From Mesorhizobium sp. B2-3-4 (GTDB taxonomy: Bacteria; Pseudomonadota; Alphaproteobacteria; Rhizobiales; Rhizobiaceae): 64,000 nt of DNA. The stretch lies in assembly GCF_006442315.1 (NCBI RefSeq), contig NZ_VFVY01000008.1, forward strand, positions 186,001-250,000, given 5' to 3'. Below, in pieces: positions 9,326-18,062 of this stretch. Numbering within the stretch: the stretch's first letter is position 1; every line of letters begins with the position of its first letter. The notes under the pieces are model-generated. The model saw only the letters and a list, made by a program, of their open reading frames with translations. It searched no databases and was not told where the DNA came from. Made by a program: the position numbers and the translations under genes.

Positions 9326-10219
9326 ATGGCGGATTTCATGCGCCCGACCCTCGACAGCGATCTTTTGCGCACCTTTGTCGCCATTGCCGAAGCCGGTAAT
9401 TTCACTCGGGCGGCGGAACTGGCCGGCCGCACCCAGTCGGCCGTATCGATGCAGATGAAGAAGCTCGAAAGCCTGGTGGGAGACAGCCTGTTCGAACGCG
9501 GCTCGCGCGGTGTCGCGTTGACGCGGCGGGGCGGCGAACTGATCGTCAACGCCCGCCGCATCGTTTCTCTGCTCGACGAAACGGCGGCCTCGATGGTGGC
9601 GGCGCCGCTCGGCGGACCCGTGCGCATCGGCATTCCCGAGGAATATGGCCACGCCATCCTGTCGCGCGCGCTCGGCGCGTTCTCCAAGCGTCACACCAAG
9701 GTCGAGGTCACTGTCCGCTACGCGCATTCCGACGCGCAGATCGCCGCGCTCGCCGCCGGCGAACTCGATCTCTGTGTCGTGTTCGAATGGCAGGATCCGT
9801 CCGGCGGCGAAGTGCTGATGCACGACCCGACCGTCTGGGTGACATCGGCCCTGCACCATACGCATGAGGAGCGTCCGGTGCCGATCGCGCTCTACAACCG
9901 GGTCAGCTGGTGCAAGGACTTCGCCATCAAGTCGCTGGAGCAACGCGGGCTTGCCTATCGTGTCGCCTATTCCAGCGACACCACCGGCGGCCTGAAACTC
10001 GCGGTGACCTCGGGCCTGGCGATCGCGCCGATCTCACGCAGCAACATTCCGGCGAACTGCCGCGAACTGACCGTGGCCGATGGCTTCGGCGACATCGATG
10101 CCTCGAATGTGGTGATGCACCGCAACCCGAATGCGTCAGGCGAGGCGATCGACGGCATGCAGGAGGCGATCCGCGAGGCGTTCATCGACCGGCAGGGGCA
10201 GTCTCCAACATCGTCATAA
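9326..10219 (+). CDS. LysR-family transcriptional regulator
   Basis: The 297-residue product has an N-terminal helix-turn-helix (FTRAAELAGRTQSAVSMQMKK at roughly 23-43) and a periplasmic-binding-protein-like effector domain from about residue 90. It matches the LysR length. An internal ATG at 9338 is a possible alternative start. It is divergent from the EamA exporter and probably controls it and itself through the dyad at 9274-9293. The effector is unknown. It converges on the TIGR02302 gene with only 18 bases between. Confidence 0.92.
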   Translation: MADFMRPTLDSDLLRTFVAIAEAGNFTRAAELAGRTQSAVSMQMKKLESLVGDSLFERGSRGVALTRRGGELIVNARRIVSLLDETAASMVAAPLGGPVRIGIPEEYGHAILSRALGAFSKRHTKVEVTVRYAHSDAQIAALAAGELDLCVVFEWQDPSGGEVLMHDPTVWVTSALHHTHEERPVPIALYNRVSWCKDFAIKSLEQRGLAYRVAYSSDTTGGLKLAVTSGLAIAPISRSNIPANCRELTVADGFGDIDASNVVMHRNPNASGEAIDGMQEAIREAFIDRQGQSPTSS

Positions 10220-10237
10220 AAGGTCAGGGAGATCGTT

Positions 10238-12826
10238 CTATTTCAGCTCCAGCAGCCGTTCGAGGTAGCTGCGCTCGATGTCGGGGCTGAGCGCGTTGCC
10301 AAGGCGCTTGCGGATCGCTTCCAGGATCTGGCGCGCACGCTGCACGTCGATTTCGTCGGGCACTTTCACCGAATCGCCGAAGTCGGGACCCTGGCTGGCG
10401 CGGGGCCGGCCCAGCGGGTCGCGGTCGGCGTCCTGCTGGCGGCCGCCTTCCTGACTGCCGCCCTGGTCGCCCTGCATGGCCTGCATCTGCTTCATCATGT
10501 CCTTGGCGCCCTTGCGCAGCGCCTCCAGAGCCCGGCCCTGATGACCGACGGCCTCGTCGCCCTGGCCTTCGCCAAGCGCCTGCTCGGCGCTGCCCATGGA
10601 TTTGCCGGCCTCGCCAAATCCTTCATTGGGCTCCATGCCCATGCCTTCGAGGCCCTTTTTCAGCTGTTCGAGATCGCTTTTCAGCTGGCCCTGGCCCTCC
10701 TGCAACTGCTTCAGCGCATCGGCGAATTCCTGCGGGGTCATCGGCTTTGGCTCGCCATTCTCGCCGGGCTTGCCGTTTTCGCCCGACTGACCTTGCTCAC
10801 CGTTCTGACCAAGCTGTTCGTCGCGGTTCTGTCCGCGCTGGCGCTCGCCGCGCTGCATCTGGTCCATGCGGAACGTGTCGTTCATCATCTCCTGCTGGCG
10901 CCGCAGGATCTCGCCGAGCTTGTCCATCTGCTGGCGCATCTGGCTGTCCTGCTCGCCGCCCTGCTGCTGGCGGCCGGCCTGGAGGTTGTTCATCATGTCC
11001 TGCAACTGCGACAGCAATTGCTGTGCCTTGTCGCGATCGCCCGACTTCGCCAGATTCTCGATCTGGTCCATCATGCGGTCGATGTCGCTCTGGCGCAGCT
11101 CCTGGCCGTTCTGCTGCATCTGCGGCGCGTTCGGGTTCTGCTTGGCGCGTTCGGCGAATTCCTGCAGGAACTGGTTCATCGCTTCGCGCAGTTCCTTCAT
11201 CGCCTTCTCGATCTCGGCGTCGCTTGCGCCGTTCTTGATGGCGTCCTGCAGTGCCTGCTGGGCCTGACGAAGTCGCTTCTCGGCGGCGGAGAGGTTGCCT
11301 TCCTCGATGCCGAGTGCGATTTCCCAGAGATAGGCAACTTCGTTGCGCAACTGGTCGTCGTTCTCAGCGAGCTTCAGCCGGCTCATCGCGCTCATGATGG
11401 CGAGGTAGTGGGACATGTTGTCGAACGTGTCTTCCGGCCTCAGCGTGATGGCATCCATCAGATCGAGAACGCGCGGCTTGGCATTGGTGTCGAGCGCCAG
11501 CAGGCGGCGCTGTTCGATCACCGCGCGGGCGAGCGGGTTGGCGAAAGGGCGCTCCGGCATCACAAGCGTTTTGGTTTCGCTGGAGGCGGTGTGGCCGGCA
11601 TCGTCGGTGGCGACCAGCGTCAACTTGATGCTGCTGCCAGCCCAGACATGCTCGGTCAAATCCTTGGTGGTCTTGGCGGCATTCGCCTTGCCGCCGCGGC
11701 GCGGCAGCGTCAGCGGCATTTCGGGCGGGCCATAGAGCGCATGCGCCCCCGGCGCCTGCGGATCGGCCAGCGCGAAAACCGCCTTGGCGGTGGCGGCGCC
11801 GTAGTCGTCGTCGATCTCGTAGTTGAGCTCGAAGGCGCCGTTGGCGGCGCGCTTGGGCTCGCCGACGAAGCGGATCTGTGGCGGCTTGTCCGGCAGCACG
11901 GCGAAGGCCCAGCGGCCAAGCTCGTCGTCGCCCGACTTCAGCGTCAGTATGCCGTCACCCGTCAGTTTGCCGGTAAACTGGCGGATCCTGACCGGTGCCG
12001 TCGGGGCTGTTCCCGGTTTGGCCGTGGCGGCCTGCGGAGGAGCAGGGTCGATGGCGCGCGCATTGCCATCCTTGTCGGCATAGGCAAGCGTTTCTTCCCC
12101 CGACCCACCTGTCACGCGCAGCGAGACATCGCTGCCTTCCGGAATGGTGAAAGTCGGCGTTGCCTGGTTGGCACCCGCGGTCAGGAAGACCGGCGGCTTG
12201 CCAGTATAGGCCGGCGGCGTCACCCAGGCGTCGATGCGCGGCGGCAGAGCGTCGATCGTGCCATGCGCGCTGAACCCGTCGCCCAGCCGGCCGCCGGTCG
12301 GCCCGAAGGAAAAAGCAAAGGCGGTGACGAGCAGAAGTGGCGCCACGGCGCGCAGCCCCAAGGGGTCGCGCTCCGGCACGCGTGTGCGCGGCAGATCGGC
12401 GCCGAGACTGCCGAGCTTGCCGGCCATGCGCTTCTGGTGCTCGCGCCAGAGCGCCTGCGAGAAGCTGCTTTCCTGGCCGCTGGGCCGGTCGCTTTGCACC
12501 TGCACGGGGCTGTGCAGCAGTTGGTTGGCGGCCTCGATGCGGCGATCGACCTCGGCGGCGACAGGCATGCGGAAGAAGCGCAGCGGATAGAGCGCGGCCA
12601 GCGCCGCCAAACCGAATGCGGCGACAAGGCCGATGCGCACGGCATCCGGCAGCCGGGAGAAGATGCCGAACCAGGAGGCGCTCAAAAAAAGGCAGGCCAC
12701 AACGACGAGCGGCAGCAGCAGCGGCCAGCCGCGCTCGGCGATCATCGACACCCGTGTCGCCAGGCGGCTCAAAGCCAGGCGTCCGGCCAGACCGCGATCG
12801 TTGCTGAAGTTGGGTCGTTGCGTCAT
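10238..12826 (-). CDS. TIGR02302 family (DUF4175) membrane protein
   Basis: The 862-residue product begins with two adjacent transmembrane helices (about 34-55 and 62-80) and a third near 160-180. A long beta-rich exported region follows, then from about residue 490 a helical, Gln/Gly/Met-rich low-complexity tail (runs such as QAGRQQQGGEQDSQM). This architecture is characteristic of the alphaproteobacterial TIGR02302 family, whose function is unknown. In rhizobial relatives the gene commonly follows lysA; here a dehydratase/ArsR pair lies between them. It is convergent with the LysR gene downstream. Confidence 0.85.
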   Translation of the reverse strand: MTQRPNFSNDRGLAGRLALSRLATRVSMIAERGWPLLLPLVVVACLFLSASWFGIFSRLPDAVRIGLVAAFGLAALAALYPLRFFRMPVAAEVDRRIEAANQLLHSPVQVQSDRPSGQESSFSQALWREHQKRMAGKLGSLGADLPRTRVPERDPLGLRAVAPLLLVTAFAFSFGPTGGRLGDGFSAHGTIDALPPRIDAWVTPPAYTGKPPVFLTAGANQATPTFTIPEGSDVSLRVTGGSGEETLAYADKDGNARAIDPAPPQAATAKPGTAPTAPVRIRQFTGKLTGDGILTLKSGDDELGRWAFAVLPDKPPQIRFVGEPKRAANGAFELNYEIDDDYGAATAKAVFALADPQAPGAHALYGPPEMPLTLPRRGGKANAAKTTKDLTEHVWAGSSIKLTLVATDDAGHTASSETKTLVMPERPFANPLARAVIEQRRLLALDTNAKPRVLDLMDAITLRPEDTFDNMSHYLAIMSAMSRLKLAENDDQLRNEVAYLWEIALGIEEGNLSAAEKRLRQAQQALQDAIKNGASDAEIEKAMKELREAMNQFLQEFAERAKQNPNAPQMQQNGQELRQSDIDRMMDQIENLAKSGDRDKAQQLLSQLQDMMNNLQAGRQQQGGEQDSQMRQQMDKLGEILRRQQEMMNDTFRMDQMQRGERQRGQNRDEQLGQNGEQGQSGENGKPGENGEPKPMTPQEFADALKQLQEGQGQLKSDLEQLKKGLEGMGMEPNEGFGEAGKSMGSAEQALGEGQGDEAVGHQGRALEALRKGAKDMMKQMQAMQGDQGGSQEGGRQQDADRDPLGRPRASQGPDFGDSVKVPDEIDVQRARQILEAIRKRLGNALSPDIERSYLERLLELK

Positions 12827-12943
12827 CGGCCCTTCCTGGGAACGGGCTGAAACGGCCCGATCCTCACGACTCGAAGTTTACCAGCAAACACGGCAAAGGC
12901 GAGGCAGTTGGTAAAAACGTGAAGGCGGCCGAAATGGTTGCGC

Positions 12944-13882
12944 TCAGAAAGTGGCGGGGTTCGCATTGGCGCCACAGACCAGCACCGCGACCCGTTCGTC
13001 CGCTGCCGGCGTGTAGCGTCCTGACAGGATAGCGGCGAAGGCGGCGGCGCCGCCTGGTTCCGAGATGATGCGCACGCGGTTCCACAGGGCTTTCTGCGCG
13101 GCGATGATGTCGTCGTCGCTGACCAGGATGGAGCGTTCGACAAAAGCTTCGGCGATCGGGAACATCATTTCGCCGACGCGCTTGGGCGCCAGCGAATCGG
13201 CGGCGATGCCTTCCGCCGGCGCGTCGACCGGATGGCCGGCCTCGAAGGCCCGGTGAAGCGTCGGGGCGCCTTCGGGTTCGACGGCGACGATACGGATGCG
13301 GCCGGCATACCAGGCGGCGATGCCGCCGATCAGTCCGCCGCCGCCGACGGCGACCAGCAGCGTGTCGATGTCGGGCAAGTCCGCTTCGATCTCCAGCCCG
13401 ACCGTGCCCTGGCCGATCAGCGTTTCCTCCTGGTTGAAGGCATGGATCCGCAGGGCGCCGGTTTCTTCGGCGAAACGTTCGCTGGCGGCCAGCGCCTCGG
13501 CATAGCGGGCGCCGCCGACCACCAGGTCGGCGCCATAGCCGCGGATGCGGTCCAGCTTGGCCTGCGGACTCACTTCGGGAACGAAGATGGTCGCCTTGTG
13601 GCCAAGCCGCATGGCGGCGTAGGCAACCGCCGCACCATGATTGCCGCCCGACGCGGCGACGACTCCGGCCGCGGGGACCTGCCGTTCGAGGAGGTTGGTG
13701 AAGGCGCCGCGCGCCTTGAACGAGCCGGAATGCTGCAGGCATTCGAGCTTGAGGTCGACCGCCAGCGGCGGGCGATCGAAATCGGCCATGTCGACGCGCA
13801 GCACCGGTGTGTGGCGCACATAGGGGCGGATGCGCGGTTCCATCGCCGCTATGCGTTCGCGTGTGATCTTCGCCTGCGACAT
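12944..13882 (-). CDS. Threonine/serine dehydratase-like PLP enzyme
   Basis: The 312-residue product is a fold-type II PLP enzyme. The PLP lysine is K56 in SGSFKARGA, the phosphate loop is VAVGGGGLIGG near 177-187, and there is no C-terminal ACT domain, as in catabolic-type threonine dehydratases and serine racemase relatives. A good ribosome site (AAGGAGA) precedes the ATG. It would deaminate threonine or serine to the keto acid and ammonia in the cytoplasm. It is divergent from an ArsR regulator only 53 bases away, which probably represses it. The exact amino acid is uncertain. Confidence 0.87.
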   Translation of the reverse strand: MSQAKITRERIAAMEPRIRPYVRHTPVLRVDMADFDRPPLAVDLKLECLQHSGSFKARGAFTNLLERQVPAAGVVAASGGNHGAAVAYAAMRLGHKATIFVPEVSPQAKLDRIRGYGADLVVGGARYAEALAASERFAEETGALRIHAFNQEETLIGQGTVGLEIEADLPDIDTLLVAVGGGGLIGGIAAWYAGRIRIVAVEPEGAPTLHRAFEAGHPVDAPAEGIAADSLAPKRVGEMMFPIAEAFVERSILVSDDDIIAAQKALWNRVRIISEPGGAAAFAAILSGRYTPAADERVAVLVCGANANPATF

Positions 13883-13901
13883 GACGTTTCTCTCCTTGGG
13901 A

Positions 13902-13935
13902 TTGACAGTAATTAGTAACTTGGCAAAATGACTAA
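13902..13935 (+). promoter_or_regulatory. Candidate ArsR operator/promoter (TTGACA and TTAGT-N14-ACTAA)
   Basis: A perfect -35-like TTGACA occurs at 13902-13907, and an inverted repeat TTAGT-N14-ACTAA spans 13912-13935, ending exactly at the ATG of the ArsR gene. No ribosome binding site is visible between them, so the ArsR mRNA may be leaderless or nearly so. The whole 53-base divergent space could be covered by one bound repressor dimer. Confidence 0.45.
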
Positions 13936-14238
13936 ATGCAAGATGTCGATGTCTTCAAGGCAATTGCCAACGAACGCAGGCTGCAGATCCTCGACTGGCT
14001 GAAGGATCCGCGGGAGCATTTCCCGCGTCAGGCGGATGGCGATCTGGTCGAGGACGGTGTCTGCGCGCTGCTGATTGCCGAAAAGCTTGGCATCACACAG
14101 GCGACGCTCTCCGAGCATATGCGCGTGCTGGCGCAGGTCGGCCTGCTCAAGACCAAGCGCATCAAGCAATGGACCTTCTACCGCCGCGACGAAACCAGAA
14201 TCGCCGACACCAGGGCACTCATCCAGAAAAGGCTCTAG
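13936..14238 (+). CDS. ArsR-family winged-helix regulator
   Basis: The 100-residue product has the ArsR fold: FKAIANERRLQILDWL at about 6-21, a recognition helix ITQATLSEHMRVL at about 53-65 and the wing KRIKQWTFYRRDE. No ELCVCDL-type metal-binding cysteine pair is present; the single cysteine (CALL) lies before the recognition helix, so metal sensing is unlikely. It is divergent from the threonine-dehydratase-like gene and probably controls it. The ATG follows immediately after an inverted repeat without a ribosome site. Confidence 0.85.
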   Translation: MQDVDVFKAIANERRLQILDWLKDPREHFPRQADGDLVEDGVCALLIAEKLGITQATLSEHMRVLAQVGLLKTKRIKQWTFYRRDETRIADTRALIQKRL

Positions 14239-14260
14239 ATCCGGTATCCGGTCGTGACCG

Positions 14261-15529
14261 CTATGCAAGCCAGTCCGGCACCGAATCCAGCCCGATCAGT
14301 TCGTCATAGGTCAGGCGCGGACGCACAATGTGGAAACGGTCGCCGTCGACCAGCACTTCCGGCACCAGCAGGCGGGTGTTGTACGTGCCGGCCTGGACCG
14401 CGCCATAGGCGCCGGCCGTCGAAACGGCGACCAGGTCGCCGGCTTTCAGCCTCGGCAGGTCTCGGTCGAGGCCGAGATAGTCACCGGTCTCGCAGACCTG
14501 GCCGACCACGTCGACCATCATGCGCGGCGTATCGGCCGGCGGTTGCACCACCGGCCTGATCTCGTGAAAGGCGTCGTAGAGTGTCGGCCGGATCAAATCG
14601 TTCATGGCGGCATCGACGACGAGGAAGTTCTTGGCGTCGCCTTCCTTCACGAAAATCACTTCAGAAACCAGGATGCCGGCATTGCCGACGATCAGCCGGC
14701 CCGGCTCGAACATCACCTTCAGCCCAAGCTTGGTGACATGCTTGCGCACGATCTGCGCATAGGCGTCAGGCAGGGGCGGCGGGTTGTTGTCGACGCGATA
14801 GGGAATGCCGAGGCCGCCGCCGAGATCGACATGCTCGATGGCATGGCCGTCTGCGCGCAGCACGCCGATCAGTTCGACGAGCAGCGCGAAAGCGTCGTCG
14901 AAGGGCTGCAGTTCCGTGATCTGGCTGCCGATATGGGTGTCGATACCGGCGATCCTGATGCCGGGAAGTTGTGCCGCGCGCGCATAGACCTGGCGCGCGC
15001 GTTGCCACGGAATGCCGAACTTGTTCTCGGCCTTGCCGGTGGAGATTTTCTTGTGCGTCCTGGCGTCGACATCGGGATTGATGCGCAGCGACACCGGCGC
15101 CACCTTGCCGAGAGCCGTGGCGCGGGCCGACAAGAGTTCGAGTTCCGGCTCGGATTCGACGTTGAAGCACAGGATGCCGGCCGCAAGCGCGAAATCCATC
15201 TCACGTGCGGTCTTGCCGACACCTGAAAACAGGATCTTGCCCGCCGGGATGCCGGCGGCGAGCGCACGCCGCAATTCGCCTTCCGAGACAACGTCGGCGC
15301 CGGCGCCGAGTCTGGCCAGGGTCCGCAGCACCGCCTGGTTGGAATTGGCCTTCATGGCATAGCAGACCAATGCGTCGAGCCCGGCGAATGCCTGGGCGAA
15401 GACCCGGTAGTGCCTGGTCAAGGTGGCGGTCGAATAGCAGTAGAACGGCGTGCCGACCTGGGCGGCTATGTCAGGGATCGCGACGTCCTCGGCATGCAGC
15501 ACGCCGTCGCGGTAGTCGAAATGGTTCAC
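14261..15529 (-). CDS. lysA: Diaminopimelate decarboxylase
   Basis: The 422-residue product is a group IV PLP decarboxylase that makes L-lysine from meso-diaminopimelate. The PLP lysine is K60 in VCYAMKANSNQAV. The glycine-rich DLGGGLGIPY loop, a downstream EPGR motif and the substrate/dimer motif CETGDYL are all present. The start codon is GTG at 15529. It follows a small lipoprotein gene and argH on the same strand, the common rhizobial order, and is probably cotranscribed with them. Sequence and length are complete. Confidence 0.95.
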   Translation of the reverse strand: MNHFDYRDGVLHAEDVAIPDIAAQVGTPFYCYSTATLTRHYRVFAQAFAGLDALVCYAMKANSNQAVLRTLARLGAGADVVSEGELRRALAAGIPAGKILFSGVGKTAREMDFALAAGILCFNVESEPELELLSARATALGKVAPVSLRINPDVDARTHKKISTGKAENKFGIPWQRARQVYARAAQLPGIRIAGIDTHIGSQITELQPFDDAFALLVELIGVLRADGHAIEHVDLGGGLGIPYRVDNNPPPLPDAYAQIVRKHVTKLGLKVMFEPGRLIVGNAGILVSEVIFVKEGDAKNFLVVDAAMNDLIRPTLYDAFHEIRPVVQPPADTPRMMVDVVGQVCETGDYLGLDRDLPRLKAGDLVAVSTAGAYGAVQAGTYNTRLLVPEVLVDGDRFHIVRPRLTYDELIGLDSVPDWLA

Positions 15530-15599
15530 GGGAGCGGTTCCGGACGTTGGGGCACGATGCGATCGGGTTTGGCAACGATCAAACCCACCTTGATCGGCG

Positions 15600-15806
15600 C
15601 TAGATCAGCGGGTCGAGGATGAATTTCTTGCCCACGACCGGTTTTTCCGGTTCCGGCGGTACGGGCTGGTGAGCCTTCTCGGCGTCCTTGCGCGCCTGGA
15701 CCGCAGCCTCGTAGGGCGTGTCGAGACCGGCCTTGCGGCCGCAGGCGGTCACGGCGGCCATCGCCGCCAGAAGCGTCAGCGTCACCAAAATCCTGCTTCC
15801 GGTCAT
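15600..15806 (-). CDS. lptM: Small lipoprotein, LptM-like
   Basis: With the start at 15806 (after GGATGG) the product is 68 residues: a signal helix followed by the lipobox VTAC and a short, proline-rich, charged tail ending FILDPLI. A longer frame from 15869 exists but would bury the signal peptide. Small lipoproteins of this type beside lysA (yifL beside dapF/lysA in E. coli) are annotated as LptM, which assists disulfide maturation of the LPS translocon LptD. The assignment rests on position and architecture rather than on strong sequence conservation. Confidence 0.65.
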   Translation of the reverse strand: MTGSRILVTLTLLAAMAAVTACGRKAGLDTPYEAAVQARKDAEKAHQPVPPEPEKPVVGKKFILDPLI

Positions 15807-15900
15807 CGATCCATCCGTCCGAAACATTTGCCAGCCGCCGCTTTTAGCCGAGTTCTCGGCGCATTGCACCCCGGGATGTTGCCGATCGCAATATCCGCCG

Positions 15901-17301
15901 TCACGCCTTTGCGATGCGCTTTTTCCAGGCGCGGATCTGCTTCCTCACTTCCGACGGCGCGGTGCCGCCGAAGCTGACGCGGCTCTTGACCGAATTCTGC
16001 ACCGCCAGCACCGAGAAAATGTCCGAGGTGATGCCGGGGTTGATCGATTGCAGGTCATCCAGCGAAAGCTTCTCCAGGCCCACCTTCTTCTCTTCGGCCA
16101 GCGCCACGGCGCGGCCGGTGACATGATGCGCCTCGCGGAACGGCAGACCCAGCGTGCGCACCAGCCAGTCGGCGAGGTCGGTCGCGGTGGCGTGGCCGGA
16201 ACCGGCGGCCTTCTTCATTGCCGCGGCATTGACCGTCATGTCCGAGACCATGCCGGTCATGGCGGCCAGCATCAGGTCGAGCGTCTCGGCGGCATCGAAG
16301 ACCGATTCCTTGTCTTCCTGCATGTCCTTGCCGTAGGTCAGAGGCATGCCTTTCATCACCGTCAGCAGACCGACCAGATGGCCGTTGACGCGGCCGGTCT
16401 TGCCGCGCACCAGTTCGGCGGCGTCGGGGTTCTTCTTCTGCGGCATGATCGAGGAGCCGGTGGAAAAGGAGTCCGACAGCCTGATGAAGCCGAATTGCGG
16501 CGTCGACCAGATGATGATTTCTTCCGCCAGCCGCGACAGATGGGTGGCGCAGATCGCCGCCATGGCGAGGAACTCCAGCGCGAAGTCACGGTCCGAGACG
16601 CCATCCAGCGAGTTGCGCATCGGCTCGCGAAAGCCGAGCGCCTTCGCCGTCTGGTGACGGTCGATGGGGAAGCTGGTGCCGGCAAGAGCGGCCGCACCCA
16701 GCGGGCTCTCATCCATGCGTTCGATGGCGTCGCGCACGCGCGACAGGTCGCGCGAAAACATTTCGACATAGGCCATGCAGTGATGGCCGAAAGTGACCGG
16801 CTGCGCCGCCTGCATATGGGTGAAACCCGGCATAACGGTCGCCGCGTGTTCCTCGGCCCGCGCCAGCAGCGCCATGATCAAGCCCTTCAGCGCCTCGGCG
16901 ACGCGGAAACACTCGTCCTTGACCCAGAGCCTCAGGTCGACCGCCACCTGGTCGTTGCGCGAGCGGGCGGTGTGAAGCCGGCCGGCCGTCGGACCGATCA
17001 GGTCGGCAAGGCGGGCCTCGACGTTCATGTGGATGTCTTCCAGCTTCGTCGAAAACTCGAAGCTGCCAGCTTCGATCTCTTTCAGGATCGTGTTGAGGCC
17101 GTGAGCGATTTTTTCTTGATCGGCCGCCGAAATAATGCCCGTTTGCGCCAGCATCTGGCTATGGGCGATCGAGCCTCTTATGTCCTGCGCATAGAGTTTG
17201 CGGTCGAACGAGATCGATGCGTTGATCGCTTCCATGATCGCGGCCGGACCCGAGGCAAATCGTCCGCCCCACATCTGGTTGCTGGTCTTCTTGTCGCTCA
17301 T
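15901..17301 (-). CDS. argH: Argininosuccinate lyase
   Basis: The 466-residue product carries the fumarase/aspartase superfamily signature [12 protein letters not shown] near residues 282-293, the early substrate motif [13 protein letters not shown] near 114-126, and the [13 protein letters not shown] catalytic-histidine segment. It cleaves argininosuccinate to arginine and fumarate in the last step of arginine synthesis. It leads the argH-lipoprotein-lysA set and is divergent from a thioredoxin-like gene only 35 bases away, so the two promoters must overlap. Complete. Confidence 0.96.
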   Translation of the reverse strand: MSDKKTSNQMWGGRFASGPAAIMEAINASISFDRKLYAQDIRGSIAHSQMLAQTGIISAADQEKIAHGLNTILKEIEAGSFEFSTKLEDIHMNVEARLADLIGPTAGRLHTARSRNDQVAVDLRLWVKDECFRVAEALKGLIMALLARAEEHAATVMPGFTHMQAAQPVTFGHHCMAYVEMFSRDLSRVRDAIERMDESPLGAAALAGTSFPIDRHQTAKALGFREPMRNSLDGVSDRDFALEFLAMAAICATHLSRLAEEIIIWSTPQFGFIRLSDSFSTGSSIMPQKKNPDAAELVRGKTGRVNGHLVGLLTVMKGMPLTYGKDMQEDKESVFDAAETLDLMLAAMTGMVSDMTVNAAAMKKAAGSGHATATDLADWLVRTLGLPFREAHHVTGRAVALAEEKKVGLEKLSLDDLQSINPGITSDIFSVLAVQNSVKSRVSFGGTAPSEVRKQIRAWKKRIAKA

Positions 17302-17336
17302 GGCTATAACCCGTGCTTCGGAGCAGTTTTGAGAAA

Positions 17337-18020
17337 ATGGCAGACGGAAACAGATTCTTCCCGGCCCCGCGCCTGATCCTCGCCGCCCTGGTGGCGGGAG
17401 CGCTGGCCGGCGCGGTCGCGGTATATGTCAGCGAGAGCCGCTCTGGCAACAACAACGCAGCGTCCCAGGTGGCAGCCGGCGAGAGCAAGGACGACGTCGC
17501 CTGCGCCGCCAAGAGCGAGCGCGCCAAGAAGGTCGCGGCCGCGGCGACCGGCGAGGTGGCGGCACTTCTGCCGGCCGACCCGCCGCAGTCGATGCGGAGC
17601 CTCGCCTTCAACGGTCCGGACGGCAAGCCGATGACGATCGCCGATCATGCCGGCAAGACGGTGCTGCTCAATCTGTGGGCGACATGGTGCGCGCCATGCC
17701 GCGCCGAAATGCCGGCTCTCGATGCGCTGCAGAAGGAGAAAGGCAGCGATGCCTTTCAGGTCGTCGCCGTCAATGTCGATGCCGGCGACGACGTGAAGCC
17801 GAAGAAGTTCCTTGCCGATACCGGTGTGAACACGCTCGGCTACTACCGGGATTCGACGATGACGCTGTTCAACGATCTCAAGACGCGCGGGCTGGCGCTC
17901 GGCCTGCCCGTGACGATGCTGATCGACGGCGAAGGCTGCCTGATCGCCCATATGAACGGTCCGGCCGAATGGTCGGGGCCGGACGCCAAGCGGCTGGTCG
18001 AGACGGCGCTCGGATCATAA
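17337..18020 (+). CDS. tlpA: Membrane-anchored TlpA-type thiol:disulfide protein
   Basis: From the ATG at 17337 the product is 227 residues with an N-terminal transmembrane helix (about 11-31) and a thioredoxin fold containing the redox motif WCAPC (cysteines 118 and 121). The cis-proline is in LGLPVTM. An extra cysteine pair (VACAAKS before the domain and EGCLIAHM in it) resembles TlpA of Bradyrhizobium, a periplasmic reductant for cytochrome oxidase copper-centre maturation. A GTG at 17313 would add eight residues. It is divergent from argH, the usual rhizobial neighbour. Confidence 0.85.
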   Translation: MADGNRFFPAPRLILAALVAGALAGAVAVYVSESRSGNNNAASQVAAGESKDDVACAAKSERAKKVAAAATGEVAALLPADPPQSMRSLAFNGPDGKPMTIADHAGKTVLLNLWATWCAPCRAEMPALDALQKEKGSDAFQVVAVNVDAGDDVKPKKFLADTGVNTLGYYRDSTMTLFNDLKTRGLALGLPVTMLIDGEGCLIAHMNGPAEWSGPDAKRLVETALGS

Positions 18021-18062
18021 ACCCAAGCAAATGCAGGAAAAGCGCCTGGCGCTCTGCCCAGG

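Noticed and set aside
10541-12850. A 769-codon open frame antisense to the TIGR02302 gene
   Set aside because: It is a GC-bias shadow: Leu/Ala/Arg-rich with no domain pattern, while the opposite strand encodes a recognisable protein.
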